Positions 16,048-25,508 of a stretch of 64,000 nt of DNA are shown here, one piece after another. Source of the stretch: JACKIC01 sp964392305 (GTDB lineage: Bacteria; Planctomycetota; UBA1135; UBA2386). Position 1 is the stretch's first letter. Every line of letters begins with the position of its first letter. The DNA is taken from the NCBI GenBank assembly GCA_964392305.1, contig CAYMPV010000002.1:186001-250000 (forward strand), read 5' to 3'. Under the pieces are notes generated by a model, which saw only the letters and a program-made list of their open reading frames with translations, was not told the origin of the DNA and searched no databases. The position numbers and the translations under genes were made by a program.

Positions 16048-16751
16048 TGATCACGATCCGCAAGAGTGAAGCGCGCGGCAGCTTCGACTTCGGCTGGCTG
16101 CAGACCGCGCACACGTTCTCGTTCGGCGAGTACCACGACCCGGCGCACACCCACTTCCGCACGTTGCGCGTGATCAACGAGGACCACGTCGCGCCGGGCA
16201 AGGGCTTCGGCATGCACCCGCACCGCGACATGGAGATCCTGACCTGGATCCTCGACGGCAGTCTGCAGCACGAGGACAGCATGGGCCACAAGGCCGTGAT
16301 CCGTCCCGGCGAGGTGCAGATCATGTCGGCGGGCACCGGCGTGCTGCACAGCGAGGTCAACCCGGACCCCGAGCGGGCGGTGCATCTGCTGCAGATCTGG
16401 CTGTTCCCCGATCGCAAGAACCTGCCGCCGCGTTACGCCCAGAAGGGCCTCGATCGCGCGCAACTGCGCGGCCAGTTGGCGACGCTCGCGGCGCCGCCGG
16501 GCGAAGGCGGCGTCGTCGACATTCATCAAGACGTGCACATCCTCGCCGCGGAACTCGAACCCGGGTTACGTGTCCGGCGCGAGTTGCGACCGGGTCGCGC
16601 CGCCTGGGTGCAGGTCGCGCGCGGCGCGGTGTCGGTCGATGGCCACGAACTGCGCGCCGGCGACGGCGCGCAGATCACCGACGCCCCGTTCGTCGAACTG
16701 GTCGGCGCCGGCAAGGACGCCGCCGAGGTGATCGTCTTCGACCTCGCGTGA
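16047..16751 (+). CDS. pirin-family protein (YhhW type), 234 aa
   Basis: A bicupin protein. The N-terminal cupin carries the metal ligands in GFGMHPHRDMEILTWILDG and HEDSMGH, and TLRVINEDHVAPG is the usual pirin entry motif. YhhW-type pirins have quercetinase activity in vitro, which fits control by a MarR protein of the phenolic-responsive kind, but this is inference. The start overlaps the DoxX stop. Confidence 0.88.
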   Translation: MITIRKSEARGSFDFGWLQTAHTFSFGEYHDPAHTHFRTLRVINEDHVAPGKGFGMHPHRDMEILTWILDGSLQHEDSMGHKAVIRPGEVQIMSAGTGVLHSEVNPDPERAVHLLQIWLFPDRKNLPPRYAQKGLDRAQLRGQLATLAAPPGEGGVVDIHQDVHILAAELEPGLRVRRELRPGRAAWVQVARGAVSVDGHELRAGDGAQITDAPFVELVGAGKDAAEVIVFDLA

Positions 16752-16857
16752 GTCGGCTGCCGCGCCGCTGGTCACGCACCATTTGCGTCTGGCCCTGTTC
16801 GACCAGCGAGGCCGCGGCACAATGCGCGCCTCGCAGCGTTCCGAACGTCGAGGCCCC

Positions 16858-18024
16858 ATGCTGCTCATCGCACTGCTCACGCTGGCCCCGCAGGGCGCTG
16901 GCGAACCGGCGACCGACAAACCCACAGCCACGCCAGCGGCCATGGCCCGCGCCTCTGCGGCCGACGAGCCGTGGATCGACCCGGAACTGGCGAAACGCTG
17001 CCAGGCCGCGGCCGACAAGGGCCTGGCGTGGCTCGCCGCGCGCCAGGCCGACTGTGGGGCGTGGAGTGGCATCGTCGGCCACAAGATGCAGGACGACTAC
17101 ATCCTGCTCGACAAGGCCCTGTCGCGCGACGAGCAGGAACGCACCGGCCACGGCCACCTCGGCGTATCGGCCCTGTGCGGCATGGCGTTCCTGGCGGGAG
17201 GCAATCTGCCCGACCGCGGCCGCCACGGCCGGATCGTCAAACGCACCTACGACTACATCGCCGGTGCCGGGCTCGAGAGCGGACTGCTCACCGACTCCGG
17301 CACACGCATGTACAGCCACGCCTTCGCGACGCTGTTCCTCGCCGAGATCGCCGGCATGGTCGGCGGCGGCCGCGCCGAGAACGACCTGACGCGCGCCCCG
17401 CTCGAGCGCGCCGTCAACCTGATCGTCGACAGCCAGAACGAGGTCGGCGGCTGGCGCTACAACCCGTTCGATCGCGAAACCGACCTGTCGGTCACGGTCT
17501 GCCAGCTGCAAGCGCTGCGCGCCGCGCGCAACATCGGCGTGCGGGTACCGCCGCAGACGATCGAGCGGGCGATGGGTTACGTGCAGAAGAGCCGCGTCGA
17601 CCGCGGTCGCTCCAAGGGCTTGTACTACTACAAGATCTACGGCCGCGGGGCGTTCGACAAGGCCAACGAGTACGCGATCAACGCCGCGGCGTTGACCGCC
17701 CTCAGCAGCGCCGGCATCCACGACGAGAACCTGTCGGACCCGGTGCTGACGTTTCTCGACGGCAGCTACAGCGGCATCGCCGACTACTACCGCGATCACT
17801 ACTACTTCTGGTACGGCAACTACTACGCGGCCCAGGCCTTCTACCAGTACGGCGGCAAACGCTGCCGCGCGTTCTTCGGCCGCCTCGCCGGCGATCTGCT
17901 GCAGAGCCAGCGCCCCGACGGCAGCTGGGAAAACCGCGTCGGTCCCGGTGACGAACTGGCAACCGCGGTCGCCTGCATCCTGCTGCAGATGCCCAAGCAG
18001 TACCTGCCCATCTTCCAGCGTTGA
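16858..18024 (+). CDS. secreted prenyltransferase/squalene-oxidase-repeat protein, 388 aa
   Basis: ATG 16858 starts a short signal peptide (MLLIALLTLAPQGAGE). The body is an alpha/alpha-toroid repeat protein with repeats such as GLAWLAARQADCGAWSG, VNLIVDSQNEVGGWRYN and LLQSQRPDGSWEN. The DxDD motif of squalene-hopene cyclases is not seen. Such repeat proteins are abundant in planctomycetes and their function is unknown. The frame is open upstream to 16783, but that part lacks a signal-like N-terminus. Confidence 0.75.
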   Translation: MLLIALLTLAPQGAGEPATDKPTATPAAMARASAADEPWIDPELAKRCQAAADKGLAWLAARQADCGAWSGIVGHKMQDDYILLDKALSRDEQERTGHGHLGVSALCGMAFLAGGNLPDRGRHGRIVKRTYDYIAGAGLESGLLTDSGTRMYSHAFATLFLAEIAGMVGGGRAENDLTRAPLERAVNLIVDSQNEVGGWRYNPFDRETDLSVTVCQLQALRAARNIGVRVPPQTIERAMGYVQKSRVDRGRSKGLYYYKIYGRGAFDKANEYAINAAALTALSSAGIHDENLSDPVLTFLDGSYSGIADYYRDHYYFWYGNYYAAQAFYQYGGKRCRAFFGRLAGDLLQSQRPDGSWENRVGPGDELATAVACILLQMPKQYLPIFQR

Positions 18025-18186
18025 GGCGCTGCGCCGGCGGGCAACGCCCGTCGACGAGGGCCGCATCATGCCCGCGGGCGACGCCGCCTCGGCTGCCGCG
18101 AGAACCGCGAGAACAGGAGAGGCCCTTGATTCCACGGCCCCAGCGGCAAGGATTCCGGGCGGTCATTCTTCCGGTCAGACAGGGTC

Positions 18187-19305
18187 ATGCTCAACACCAA
18201 CGCACGCGTCGTTTCCGCCGCGTGCCTGCTCGTCGCCACCGCCGCGACGCAGGCACCCGTTTCCTTCGACTCCCCGCAGCCGCGCACCGCGGTCGCCGCG
18301 CCCGATTGGGTCACCGCGAGCGGTTCGGGTCTGCAGACCGCGCTGCGCGACAGCCGCACCTCAGCTGGCATGCTGCCGCCGCGACCGACCGAGTTCGGCG
18401 CCGACCTGCTGCAGGCAGCCAACTCCCCGCAAGGTGACGGCTACTCGCTCACCGAAGTGTTCCAGAGCGCACACGGCGACTTCCTCATGCGCCGCGAGCG
18501 CTACGACCCGCAGATCGAGCTCACCAGTCGCTTCTTCCCCGGCGCCGAGGTGGATGGCGAGACGGGCAGCTTCGACCTGCTGCAGTACGACTTCGACGCC
18601 GACCTCAAGGTGGCGATCTACCCGGACATGTTCGTCAAGTTCGGCGGCTACTTCGGCGGCCGTCGCTACATGACGTCCGACGCGTTCGGCATGCCGGACG
18701 AGACGCTCTACCACACCGGCGTGCACTTGGGCGTTGGCGCATTCCTCGACGACTACACGCTGCTCGAGATCAACGTCAGCCCCGGCCTGTGGTCGGACCT
18801 CGACGGCGGCATGACCCACAAGGACTACGACTTCCCGGGCGAGCTCGTGTTGACGATGCGGCCCATGGACGAGCTCTTCTGGAAGATCGGCGCGCGCTAC
18901 AACCAGGTCTTCGAGGATGCACCCTGGCTGCCGGTCCTCGGCATCAACTGGGAGATCACCGAAGGTCTGCGCCTGGACATCACCCTGCCCGAGCACATCG
19001 AGGTGTCCTACTGGCCGGCGCCGAGCACCGGTTACATGATCGGTGTCGACGTCACCGGCGGTCAGTACCAGGTGCGCACCTCGGCAGCCGCCGGCCGCGA
19101 ACGCGCCGACGTGCAGGTGCAGGAGATCGTCGCCTACCTGGGCGTGCAGCACCGCATGAACGACAACCTGTCGGTCTACGGCAACATCGGCATGGTGCTC
19201 GCCGGCGACTACGACCTGACCACCGGTGCCTCGGCCTTCAACCGCATCGATGGCGACCTCAGCAACACGGTGTTCGCGGAGCTGGGCCTCGGCTTCGATT
19301 TCTGA
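18187..19305 (+). CDS. outer-membrane beta-barrel-like protein (DUF6268 type), 372 aa
   Basis: A signal peptide (residues 1-22, ending in TAATQA) precedes alternating strands such as DLKVAIYPDMFVKFGGYFGG and LRLDITLPEHIEVSYWPAP. The chain ends ELGLGFDF with a terminal Phe, the classic outer-membrane insertion signal. Strand number is compatible with a barrel. DUF6268-type assignment is from memory. No partner gene indicates a transported substrate. Confidence 0.7.
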   Translation: MLNTNARVVSAACLLVATAATQAPVSFDSPQPRTAVAAPDWVTASGSGLQTALRDSRTSAGMLPPRPTEFGADLLQAANSPQGDGYSLTEVFQSAHGDFLMRRERYDPQIELTSRFFPGAEVDGETGSFDLLQYDFDADLKVAIYPDMFVKFGGYFGGRRYMTSDAFGMPDETLYHTGVHLGVGAFLDDYTLLEINVSPGLWSDLDGGMTHKDYDFPGELVLTMRPMDELFWKIGARYNQVFEDAPWLPVLGINWEITEGLRLDITLPEHIEVSYWPAPSTGYMIGVDVTGGQYQVRTSAAAGRERADVQVQEIVAYLGVQHRMNDNLSVYGNIGMVLAGDYDLTTGASAFNRIDGDLSNTVFAELGLGFDF

Positions 19306-19313
19306 TTGCTGAT

Positions 19314-19457
19314 TGCTGACGCCGGCGCAACGCGCTGGCCGGCAACGGGCGAAGGAAGAACACCGCGGCGCTGCGCCGGCTGATTGGACGCAATGCGCCG
19401 CGGGGCGAGCAAAGGCAGGTGCTGACGCCGGCGCAACGCGCTGGCCGGCAACGGGCG
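19314..19457 (+). repeat. pair of 38-base direct repeats in an intergenic region
   Basis: The same 38 bases, beginning TGCTGACGCCGGCGCAACGC, occur at 19314-19351 and 19420-19457, 106 bases apart. Each contains GCCGG...CCGGC half-sites able to form a hairpin. The pair sits between the convergent outer-membrane and glycosyltransferase genes, so it may end transcription on both sides. Confidence 0.75.
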
Positions 19458-19460
19458 CCG

Positions 19461-20528
19461 CTACCTCATCGCGCTGCGATAGACAGCGAGGAACCGATCG
19501 AGGTTTCGGCCCGCCTCGTAGTCTTGCTCGGCGCGCGCGCGGTTGGCCGCGCCCTGCGCACGACGCAGCGTCGCGTCGGCGCAGAGCAGGCGCAGCGCCT
19601 GCGCGAACGCAGCCGGATCCTGCGGTGGCACGACGAACGGCGCGGCGGCGGCAGGCAACACTGCGCGCACGTCACCGACGTCGGTGGCCACGATCGGCAA
19701 ACCTGCGGCCATGGCCTCGAGCAGCACGAGTGGCATCTGCTCGGTGCGTGAGGAAAGCGCAAACACGTCGAAGCCGCGGTAACTCGACGAAGTGTCGTCG
19801 GTCGGACCGCAGAACACGACGCGCTCTGCCACACCGAGCTGCGCCGCGAGCGCTTCGAGCTGCAATCGTTGGCGACCGCCGCCAACGAGATGCAGCTCGA
19901 TCTGCGGCACCAGCGCCACGGCGCGCAACAGGGTCTCGTGGTCCTTCTCGGGCCGCAGCCCACCGACGGTGCCCACGACCATCCGCGTCACCGGCTGACG
20001 CGGCGCCGGCACGAAGCGCTGCAGATCGACGCCGTTGGGCAGGTGATGCACGTGCGACACGCCCCACTCCGACGTCGCGATCTTCGCCAACCCCGAAGAG
20101 GGCACGATCACCGGCACGTGCCGCAGCACCCAGCGACGCAACCAACTGCGCCGCCGCAGCCGGCGTTGCACCTCGTCGGGCAGGAACCCATCCTCGTGAT
20201 GCACGAGCGCCAAACCAGCGCGCACGGCCGCCCACGCCGACTCGATCGCGCCCCAGTTGTAGGTCAACACGAGGTCGGGCTGCTGCGCGGCGAGCCAGCG
20301 CCGCTGACGACTCACCGTCGACAGCGTGCCCGCGCGCGGCGGCGGCGGCACGAACGTCACCTCGACGCCTGGCGGCAGCTGCGCCTGCGCCTCGGTGTTG
20401 TCGTCCATCGCCATCACCACGTGCTGGGCCGCCGCACCCAGGCGCGCCATCAGCTGCACGGCACGGATCTGCGGACCGCCGGCGCCGAAGGTCGAGAACA
20501 CGTGCACGAACCGGGCGCGAGCCGTCAT
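19461..20528 (-). CDS. GT4-family glycosyltransferase, 355 aa
   Basis: A GT-B glycosyltransferase: TFGAGGPQIRAVQLMARLG at the N-terminus (the nucleotide-sugar glycine loop), HLPNGVDLQRF, GTVGGLRPEKDHETLLRAVA, and the late acidic EQMPLVLLEAMAAGLPIVAT motif. ATG 20528 overlaps the stop of the fusion gene (ATGA), so both proteins are made from one transcript, likely for a surface glycan. Confidence 0.88.
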   Translation of the reverse strand: MTARARFVHVFSTFGAGGPQIRAVQLMARLGAAAQHVVMAMDDNTEAQAQLPPGVEVTFVPPPPRAGTLSTVSRQRRWLAAQQPDLVLTYNWGAIESAWAAVRAGLALVHHEDGFLPDEVQRRLRRRSWLRRWVLRHVPVIVPSSGLAKIATSEWGVSHVHHLPNGVDLQRFVPAPRQPVTRMVVGTVGGLRPEKDHETLLRAVALVPQIELHLVGGGRQRLQLEALAAQLGVAERVVFCGPTDDTSSSYRGFDVFALSSRTEQMPLVLLEAMAAGLPIVATDVGDVRAVLPAAAAPFVVPPQDPAAFAQALRLLCADATLRRAQGAANRARAEQDYEAGRNLDRFLAVYRSAMR

Positions 20529-22678
20529 GGCGACCCGGCGAAGGCGCGAATGAGGAACTCGCGACGATCGGCGATCGGCGCAAAGCCGAGGTCGCGCCGC
20601 GCGTCGCTGCAGTCCAGCACGGTGCGGAAGCTGCGTGAGGCGAAGTCGCGGAACGACGGCCACTCGCGCGGCCGCCGCGCCAACCACTTGACCGCGTACT
20701 TGCCCACTTCCTGCAGCCACAGCCAGCGCAGCGCCTTACCGTGGAAGTGGTAGCTGCGGCCGCTGCGCGAGGCGAGTTCGGCCACGTAGCCGCGCGCCGA
20801 GAGGCGCACCTCGCCAGCCAGGTTGTAGTCGCGGTTGGCCGCCGCCGGCGCGTGCAGCGCGGCCACCATCGCCAGCGCACAGTCGTCGGCGAGCACCAGC
20901 GGCAGCGGCGAAGTACCGGCGCCCCAACCGATGCACTGGTTGTCACGCACCCACATGCCGATGCCGGAGTGTTCGCGCACGCCACCGGCGCCGAGCACGA
21001 TCGCCGGCCGCACGATCGTGACCTCGAGCCCCGCCGCGCGCGCGGCCCGCAGTTCGCGCTCGGCGGCGATCTTGCCCCGGGCATAACCCGACCGCTGCTG
21101 CGGTCGCGGGTCGGTGCCACAATCGCCAGCGACCGAGCCCGCCGCACCGAGCCACAACGCCGCCGTGCTGCTGGTGTAGACCAGGCGCCGCACGCCGGCG
21201 GCGCGCGCCGCGTCGGCAGCGAGACGCACGCCGGCCGCCATCACCGCCTCGACCTTGGCCGGATCGTCGCCCGCGACCGTGGCCAGGTGCAGAACGCAAT
21301 CGGCGCCTTCGAATGCGCGCGCCAGCACCGCGCCATCGGCCGCATCGCCGACGAACACGCGCACCGACCCGTCGCGCAGTTCCGCGGGCAACAGCTGCGG
21401 CTTGCGCACCACCAACGTCACGGGCTTGCCGAGCCGGCGCAGTTCCGCGATGCAACGCCGCCCCAGGAACCCGGTGCCCCCGAGCACCACGACCTCACCC
21501 GCCCGCGCCGTCACCGGCTCGGGCAACGACGCGGGCGCCGGCGGCGGCGCAGTGGCCACGCCAGCTGCCGCAGCAGTCTGCTCGCACATCGACAACACCG
21601 CGAACGCCGCCGCCGGCCGCAGCGACGGCGCCAGTGCGGCACCACGCACCGCGGTGTGGAACGCGCGGATCGAGCCGCGCATGCCACGCAGGAACGGATC
21701 GTCGGGGAACGACAGTCTGAACAACGACAGGCAGTAACCGGACACCGCGCCGCAGCTGCGCGCCAGCAGATGGCGACCGCCGGCGGCGAGGTTGATGCCG
21801 TGATCGAGGAACTCGAGCCAGCGCGTCTTGCGCCGCGTCCAGCAGGTGCCCCGGGCCAGATCGAGCAACGCCGCGCCATCGCTGCCGATCGCCTGCAGCG
21901 TGGTCTCCAACCACGGTTTGCCGAACGCCATGCGGATGCCGGCGGTGCCACGTTCGCACTGCAACGACAGGTGCCACTCGGCGACGAAGGCCACGCCGTT
22001 CGGCAGCGGCGTGCGTGCGCCGGTCACCGCGGTCACCTCGCGACACGGTCCGAGCAGCGCCTCGACCATCGAGAACAGGTGCACCCCCTGCTCCCAGACG
22101 ATGTTCGCCTCGGTCTGGAACATGAAGTGCGAGACGTCGCCGCTCGCCAGCTGGCGCAGCGGCACGTGGTGCATGAGCTCGACGTGTTCGAGTCGGCCCA
22201 GACGGCCGCGTTGCAGGTGCTGCTGCAGCCGGGCCAGCGCCGGATGGAACGTCTGGTTGTGGTTGACCGCGAGCACGCGGCGCTGGTCGCGCGCCGCAGC
22301 GGCCAGCGCGAACACCGACGCCGACGCCAGCACCAGCGGCTTTTCGACCAGCACGTGCAGACCCTCGCCCAGGCAGCGCGCGGCGAGTTCGCCGTGCAAC
22401 GCGGGCGGAACGAGCAGGTGCACCGCGTCGACCTCGACCGCCAGCAACATCTCGTCGAGGTCCGCGAACGCGTGCGGCACGCCGTGCTTCTTCGCCAGCA
22501 ACCCGGCCCGCGAACGCGCCGGATCACACAGCGCCACCACTTCGACCTCGCGCATCCCGCCCAGCACCGTGAGGTGCACATCGGCGATGAACCCCGAACC
22601 CAACAGGGCGACGCGCGTGCGACGCCCAACCACGGCGTCCGTCGGCCACGGCAGCAGATCGGTCGGCAAATCGGGCAT
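20525..22678 (-). CDS. fusion: Gfo/Idh/MocA oxidoreductase plus NAD-dependent epimerase/dehydratase, 717 aa
   Basis: Residues about 1-340 are a Gfo/Idh/MocA oxidoreductase: Rossmann loop VALLGSGFIADVHL, then LVEKPLVLASA with the conserved EKP. Residues about 385-717 are an extended SDR: VVLGGTGFLGRRCIAELRRL, YTSSTAALW and YARGKIAAE (Tyr-x3-Lys). The two are usually separate genes in polysaccharide clusters. The middle part DHGINLAAGGRHLLA is Ala-rich linker-like sequence after the C-terminal sheet domain. Overlap with the glycosyltransferase gene points to glycan biosynthesis, with the fusion making or modifying a nucleotide or free sugar. Confidence 0.85.
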   Translation of the reverse strand: MPDLPTDLLPWPTDAVVGRRTRVALLGSGFIADVHLTVLGGMREVEVVALCDPARSRAGLLAKKHGVPHAFADLDEMLLAVEVDAVHLLVPPALHGELAARCLGEGLHVLVEKPLVLASASVFALAAAARDQRRVLAVNHNQTFHPALARLQQHLQRGRLGRLEHVELMHHVPLRQLASGDVSHFMFQTEANIVWEQGVHLFSMVEALLGPCREVTAVTGARTPLPNGVAFVAEWHLSLQCERGTAGIRMAFGKPWLETTLQAIGSDGAALLDLARGTCWTRRKTRWLEFLDHGINLAAGGRHLLARSCGAVSGYCLSLFRLSFPDDPFLRGMRGSIRAFHTAVRGAALAPSLRPAAAFAVLSMCEQTAAAAGVATAPPPAPASLPEPVTARAGEVVVLGGTGFLGRRCIAELRRLGKPVTLVVRKPQLLPAELRDGSVRVFVGDAADGAVLARAFEGADCVLHLATVAGDDPAKVEAVMAAGVRLAADAARAAGVRRLVYTSSTAALWLGAAGSVAGDCGTDPRPQQRSGYARGKIAAERELRAARAAGLEVTIVRPAIVLGAGGVREHSGIGMWVRDNQCIGWGAGTSPLPLVLADDCALAMVAALHAPAAANRDYNLAGEVRLSARGYVAELASRSGRSYHFHGKALRWLWLQEVGKYAVKWLARRPREWPSFRDFASRSFRTVLDCSDARRDLGFAPIADRREFLIRAFAGSP

Positions 22679-22771
22679 GGATCCTGGGGTCGTCGCGGTC
22701 GGCACGCGCCGCGCATACTGCGGCAACTGCAAGGGTCGGCGCAACCGTGGCGTTCGGCCTTCCCAGACACC

Positions 22772-24940
22772 ATGATTCGGCAATCGATGGCAGCGTTCCG
22801 CAGTTGTCTTCTCTTCTTCTCTGCCGCCGTTGCCACCGGGTCCGCCGGCGCACAGGCCCCCGAACCGCTCACGCTCGAGAAGGTGCTGACGGCCGGCGCG
22901 GCCCTGGCCATCTCGCCGCCGACGGTGCTGTGGCGCCCTGCGGGCCACGAGGCCACCGTGGTGCTGACCGCCGACGACGGCAACCAGAGCCTGCACGCGC
23001 TCGTGGACGGCAAAGTCAGCACCGAACCGTTGGCCACGGCCGTCGCACTGCGCACGGCGCTGGGCGGACCGGACAAGGTCCCGGCCCGCTTTCCGGCGCT
23101 TGCCTGGATCGATGCCGACACGCTGCGGGTCGAGCTCGGGGACCGCGTCGCCCGCTGGCACCTGGGTGAGAACAAGCTCGAAGCGGTGCTGAACTGGCCC
23201 GCCGATGCCACGTCGCACGCGGTGGCGCCGGGCGACGGCCACGCGGCCTACCTGCTGGACGATCAGCTGCACGTGCGCGCCGCAAACGGCCGCGACCGCC
23301 AGCTGACCTTCGACGGCGACGACGACATCGTCTACGGCGGCGCCGCGCACCGCGCCGAGTTCGGCATCACCAAGGGTCTGTTCTGGAGCGCCGACGGTCG
23401 TCACCTCGCGTTCTATCGCGAGGACCAGCGACCGATCGCCCCGTATCCCTACCAGAACCTGGACGCGGTGCCGCCGTCGCCCAGACACGGCCGCTACCCG
23501 ATGGCCGGCCGCCCCGACTCGGTGGTCCAGGTCGGCATCTACGACACGAGCACCGGCAACCAGCAGTGGCTCGCGCACGACGACGCGCTCGACCTCTACT
23601 GGACCAACATCACCTTCGGCCCCGACGACACGGTCTGGGTGACGCTCGTCGATCGCGGCCAGAGCCAGCTCGAACTGGTGCGCTTCGCCACCAAGGACGG
23701 CAGTCGACTGGGCACCGTGCTGCGCGAACAGGACCCCGAATGGATCGAACCCGAGCACGGCCCCACGTTCTTGCCGGACGGCCGGTTCCTCTGGTGGTCG
23801 ACTCGCAGCGGCCACCGGCACCTGTGGCTGCACGACCGGGACGGCGCGCAGCTCGCCGAACTCACCAAGGGCGCGTTCGACGTGCAGCAACTGCTGCGCG
23901 TGACCGACGACGGCAAGGTCTGGTTCCAGGCTTCGGGTGAGGACCCGCGGCAGCTGCACGTGTTCGTCACCGACCTCACCGGCGAGGACACGCGCCAGGT
24001 CACGCGCGAACGTGGCACCCACCGCGCCGAACTGTCGCCCGACGCGACGATCGCCTATGCGATCTGGTCCAACCTCGAAACACCGCCGACCGCGCGCCTC
24101 TTGGGCCCCGGCGAGAACGAGGTCACGGCGCTGCCGGCGACGCGCAATCCCGTGCTGCAGTTCCAGCTGCCGACGCAGCGCATGTTCCAGGTCAAGGCCG
24201 ACGACGGCACCGTGCTCTACGGACACCTCGCGCTGCCCCCCAACCTCGGCGAGGGCGACAAGGTGCCGGTGCTGCACTACGTCTACGGCGGCCCCCACGT
24301 GCAGCTCGTCACCGACGCGTGGCTCGGCGGCGCACCGCTGTGGCTGCAGGCGTTCGCCGCCGAAGGTTACGCGGTGTGTCGCCTCGACAACCGCGGCACG
24401 CCCAACCGCGGCAGCAAGTTCGAACAGGCCGTGTTCCGGCGCCTGGGCACGCTCGAGGTGCAGGACCAGCTGCGCGCGATCGACTGGCTCAAGCAGCAAC
24501 CGTTCGTCGACCCCGCGCGCATCGGCGTGCACGGCTGGTCCTATGGCGGCTACATGACGCTGCGTCTCATGCTGCTGTCACCCGAGACGTTCGCCTGCGG
24601 CATCAGCGGCGCCGGCGTGACCGACTGGCGCATGTACGAGACGGGTTACACCGAACGCTACATGGACACGCCGGCCGAGAACGGCGATGGCTACGAGGCG
24701 TCGAGCTGCCTGCCGCTCGCCGGCAAGCTGCAACGCCCCTTGCTGCTCGTGCACGGCACCGACGACGAGACCGTGATGTGGTCCCATACGCTCGACTTCG
24801 TCGACCGCTGTATCGACGCCGGCAGGTTCGTCGACTACCTGCCCTACCCGATGCAGAAGCACGGCTTTCGCGGCGCGGACCGCGCGCACTTCTTGATGTA
24901 TCTGAAGGTCTACCTCGACCGGCATCTGAAGGCGAAGTGA
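22772..24940 (+). CDS. prolyl oligopeptidase-family serine peptidase (S9, DPP-IV-like), secreted, 722 aa
   Basis: A signal peptide (FRSCLLFFSAAVATGSAGAQ) leads into an N-terminal beta-propeller (about residues 30-470; includes GLFWSADGRHLAFYREDQR, the DPP-IV substrate-anchoring region) and a C-terminal alpha/beta hydrolase. Catalytic residues: Ser590 in GWSYGGY, Asp664 or 665 in GTDDETVM, and His697 or 706 in KHGFRGADRAH. It cleaves dipeptides from peptide N-termini, probably in the periplasm. ATG 22787 is an alternative start. Confidence 0.9.
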   Translation: MIRQSMAAFRSCLLFFSAAVATGSAGAQAPEPLTLEKVLTAGAALAISPPTVLWRPAGHEATVVLTADDGNQSLHALVDGKVSTEPLATAVALRTALGGPDKVPARFPALAWIDADTLRVELGDRVARWHLGENKLEAVLNWPADATSHAVAPGDGHAAYLLDDQLHVRAANGRDRQLTFDGDDDIVYGGAAHRAEFGITKGLFWSADGRHLAFYREDQRPIAPYPYQNLDAVPPSPRHGRYPMAGRPDSVVQVGIYDTSTGNQQWLAHDDALDLYWTNITFGPDDTVWVTLVDRGQSQLELVRFATKDGSRLGTVLREQDPEWIEPEHGPTFLPDGRFLWWSTRSGHRHLWLHDRDGAQLAELTKGAFDVQQLLRVTDDGKVWFQASGEDPRQLHVFVTDLTGEDTRQVTRERGTHRAELSPDATIAYAIWSNLETPPTARLLGPGENEVTALPATRNPVLQFQLPTQRMFQVKADDGTVLYGHLALPPNLGEGDKVPVLHYVYGGPHVQLVTDAWLGGAPLWLQAFAAEGYAVCRLDNRGTPNRGSKFEQAVFRRLGTLEVQDQLRAIDWLKQQPFVDPARIGVHGWSYGGYMTLRLMLLSPETFACGISGAGVTDWRMYETGYTERYMDTPAENGDGYEASSCLPLAGKLQRPLLLVHGTDDETVMWSHTLDFVDRCIDAGRFVDYLPYPMQKHGFRGADRAHFLMYLKVYLDRHLKAK

Positions 24941-25003
24941 CGGTCGGGCGCGGCCGGCGGTGAGGAAGCGGGTTCGCCCCTTTCCATGGTCGCAACCTGC
25001 CGC

Positions 25004-25009
25004 TACCGT
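25004..25009 (+). promoter_or_regulatory. predicted -10 element of tRNA-Pro
   Basis: TACCGT lies ten bases before the first base of the tRNA. Confidence 0.4.
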
Positions 25010-25019
25010 GCCCGCCCGT

Positions 25020-25096
25020 CGGGCCGTAGCGCAGTCTGGTAGCGCGGCTGGTTTGGGGCCAGTAGGTCGGAGGTTCGAATCCTCTCGGCCCGACCA
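25020..25096 (+). tRNA. tRNA-Pro (anticodon UGG), 3' CCA encoded
   Basis: Acceptor strands CGGGCCG (25020-25026) and CGGCCCG (25086-25092) pair perfectly. The D arm is GCGCAGTCTGGTAGCGC. The anticodon loop TTTGGGG gives UGG, closed by GCTGG/CCAGT. The T arm is GGAGG-TTCGAAT-CCTCT. Discriminator A at 25093 is followed by encoded CCA. It marks the left edge of an accessory stretch; I found no repeat of its 3' end downstream. Confidence 0.95.
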
Positions 25097-25251
25097 CTTC
25101 AAGTTGCTGAGCGTCCCATAGATGGGGCGAACGGGGTTCTCCACGGTGGAGCGCGTGCAGCCGAAAGCGACGGACTGCCCGCGAAGGACTGTCCGCGAAA
25201 GAGTCTCCGCCAACTGCACGGAGGCGAAGGTGGACAAGCGAACGAAGGTGC

Positions 25252-25485
25252 CGCAGATGCGGCGACACAGCAGCGGTGTCGCTGGCGGCAACGTCCATCG
25301 TGGTTGCCCACGACCACCGCAGCGACGATCCGACGCCGAGCGCCGAGGTTCGCAGCGTGATTGAACAGCTGCGCGAAGCCGGCGAGCTGCTCGGCATCCC
25401 GTTGCTTGACCACCTGTTGATCGGTGACCAACGCTACTTCTCGTTCGCCGACGAAAGCTGCCACAGCTGCCAGGGGGTGGGCCAT
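25252..25485 (+). pseudogene. radC 3' remnant (JAB-domain)
   Basis: The frame reads SLAATSIVVAHDHRSDDPTP, then EAGELLGIPLLDHLLIGDQR and YFSFADES. This is the C-terminal third of RadC, with the metal His-x-His in HDH (normally HNHPSGDPTPS) and the final LLDHLIIGD block. Upstream residues (GDTAA) and beyond do not match RadC and there is no start codon for the missing two thirds. RadC-like genes are common on mobile elements. Confidence 0.75.
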
Positions 25486-25508
25486 GAGCGGCTCCCGGCA
25501 AGCTCCGT

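Noticed and set aside
14991..16751. 586-codon plus-strand frame through the MarR and DoxX genes
   Set aside because: Only its last 235 codons (16047-16751) encode a real protein, the pirin; the rest is Arg/Pro-rich shadow of other frames.
20741..24940. Very long open frames (1,399 codons plus; 1,335 codons minus)
   Set aside because: They are GC-driven readthrough over real genes. Only the parts with signal peptide and domain motifs (22772-24940 plus; 20525-22678 minus) are credible.
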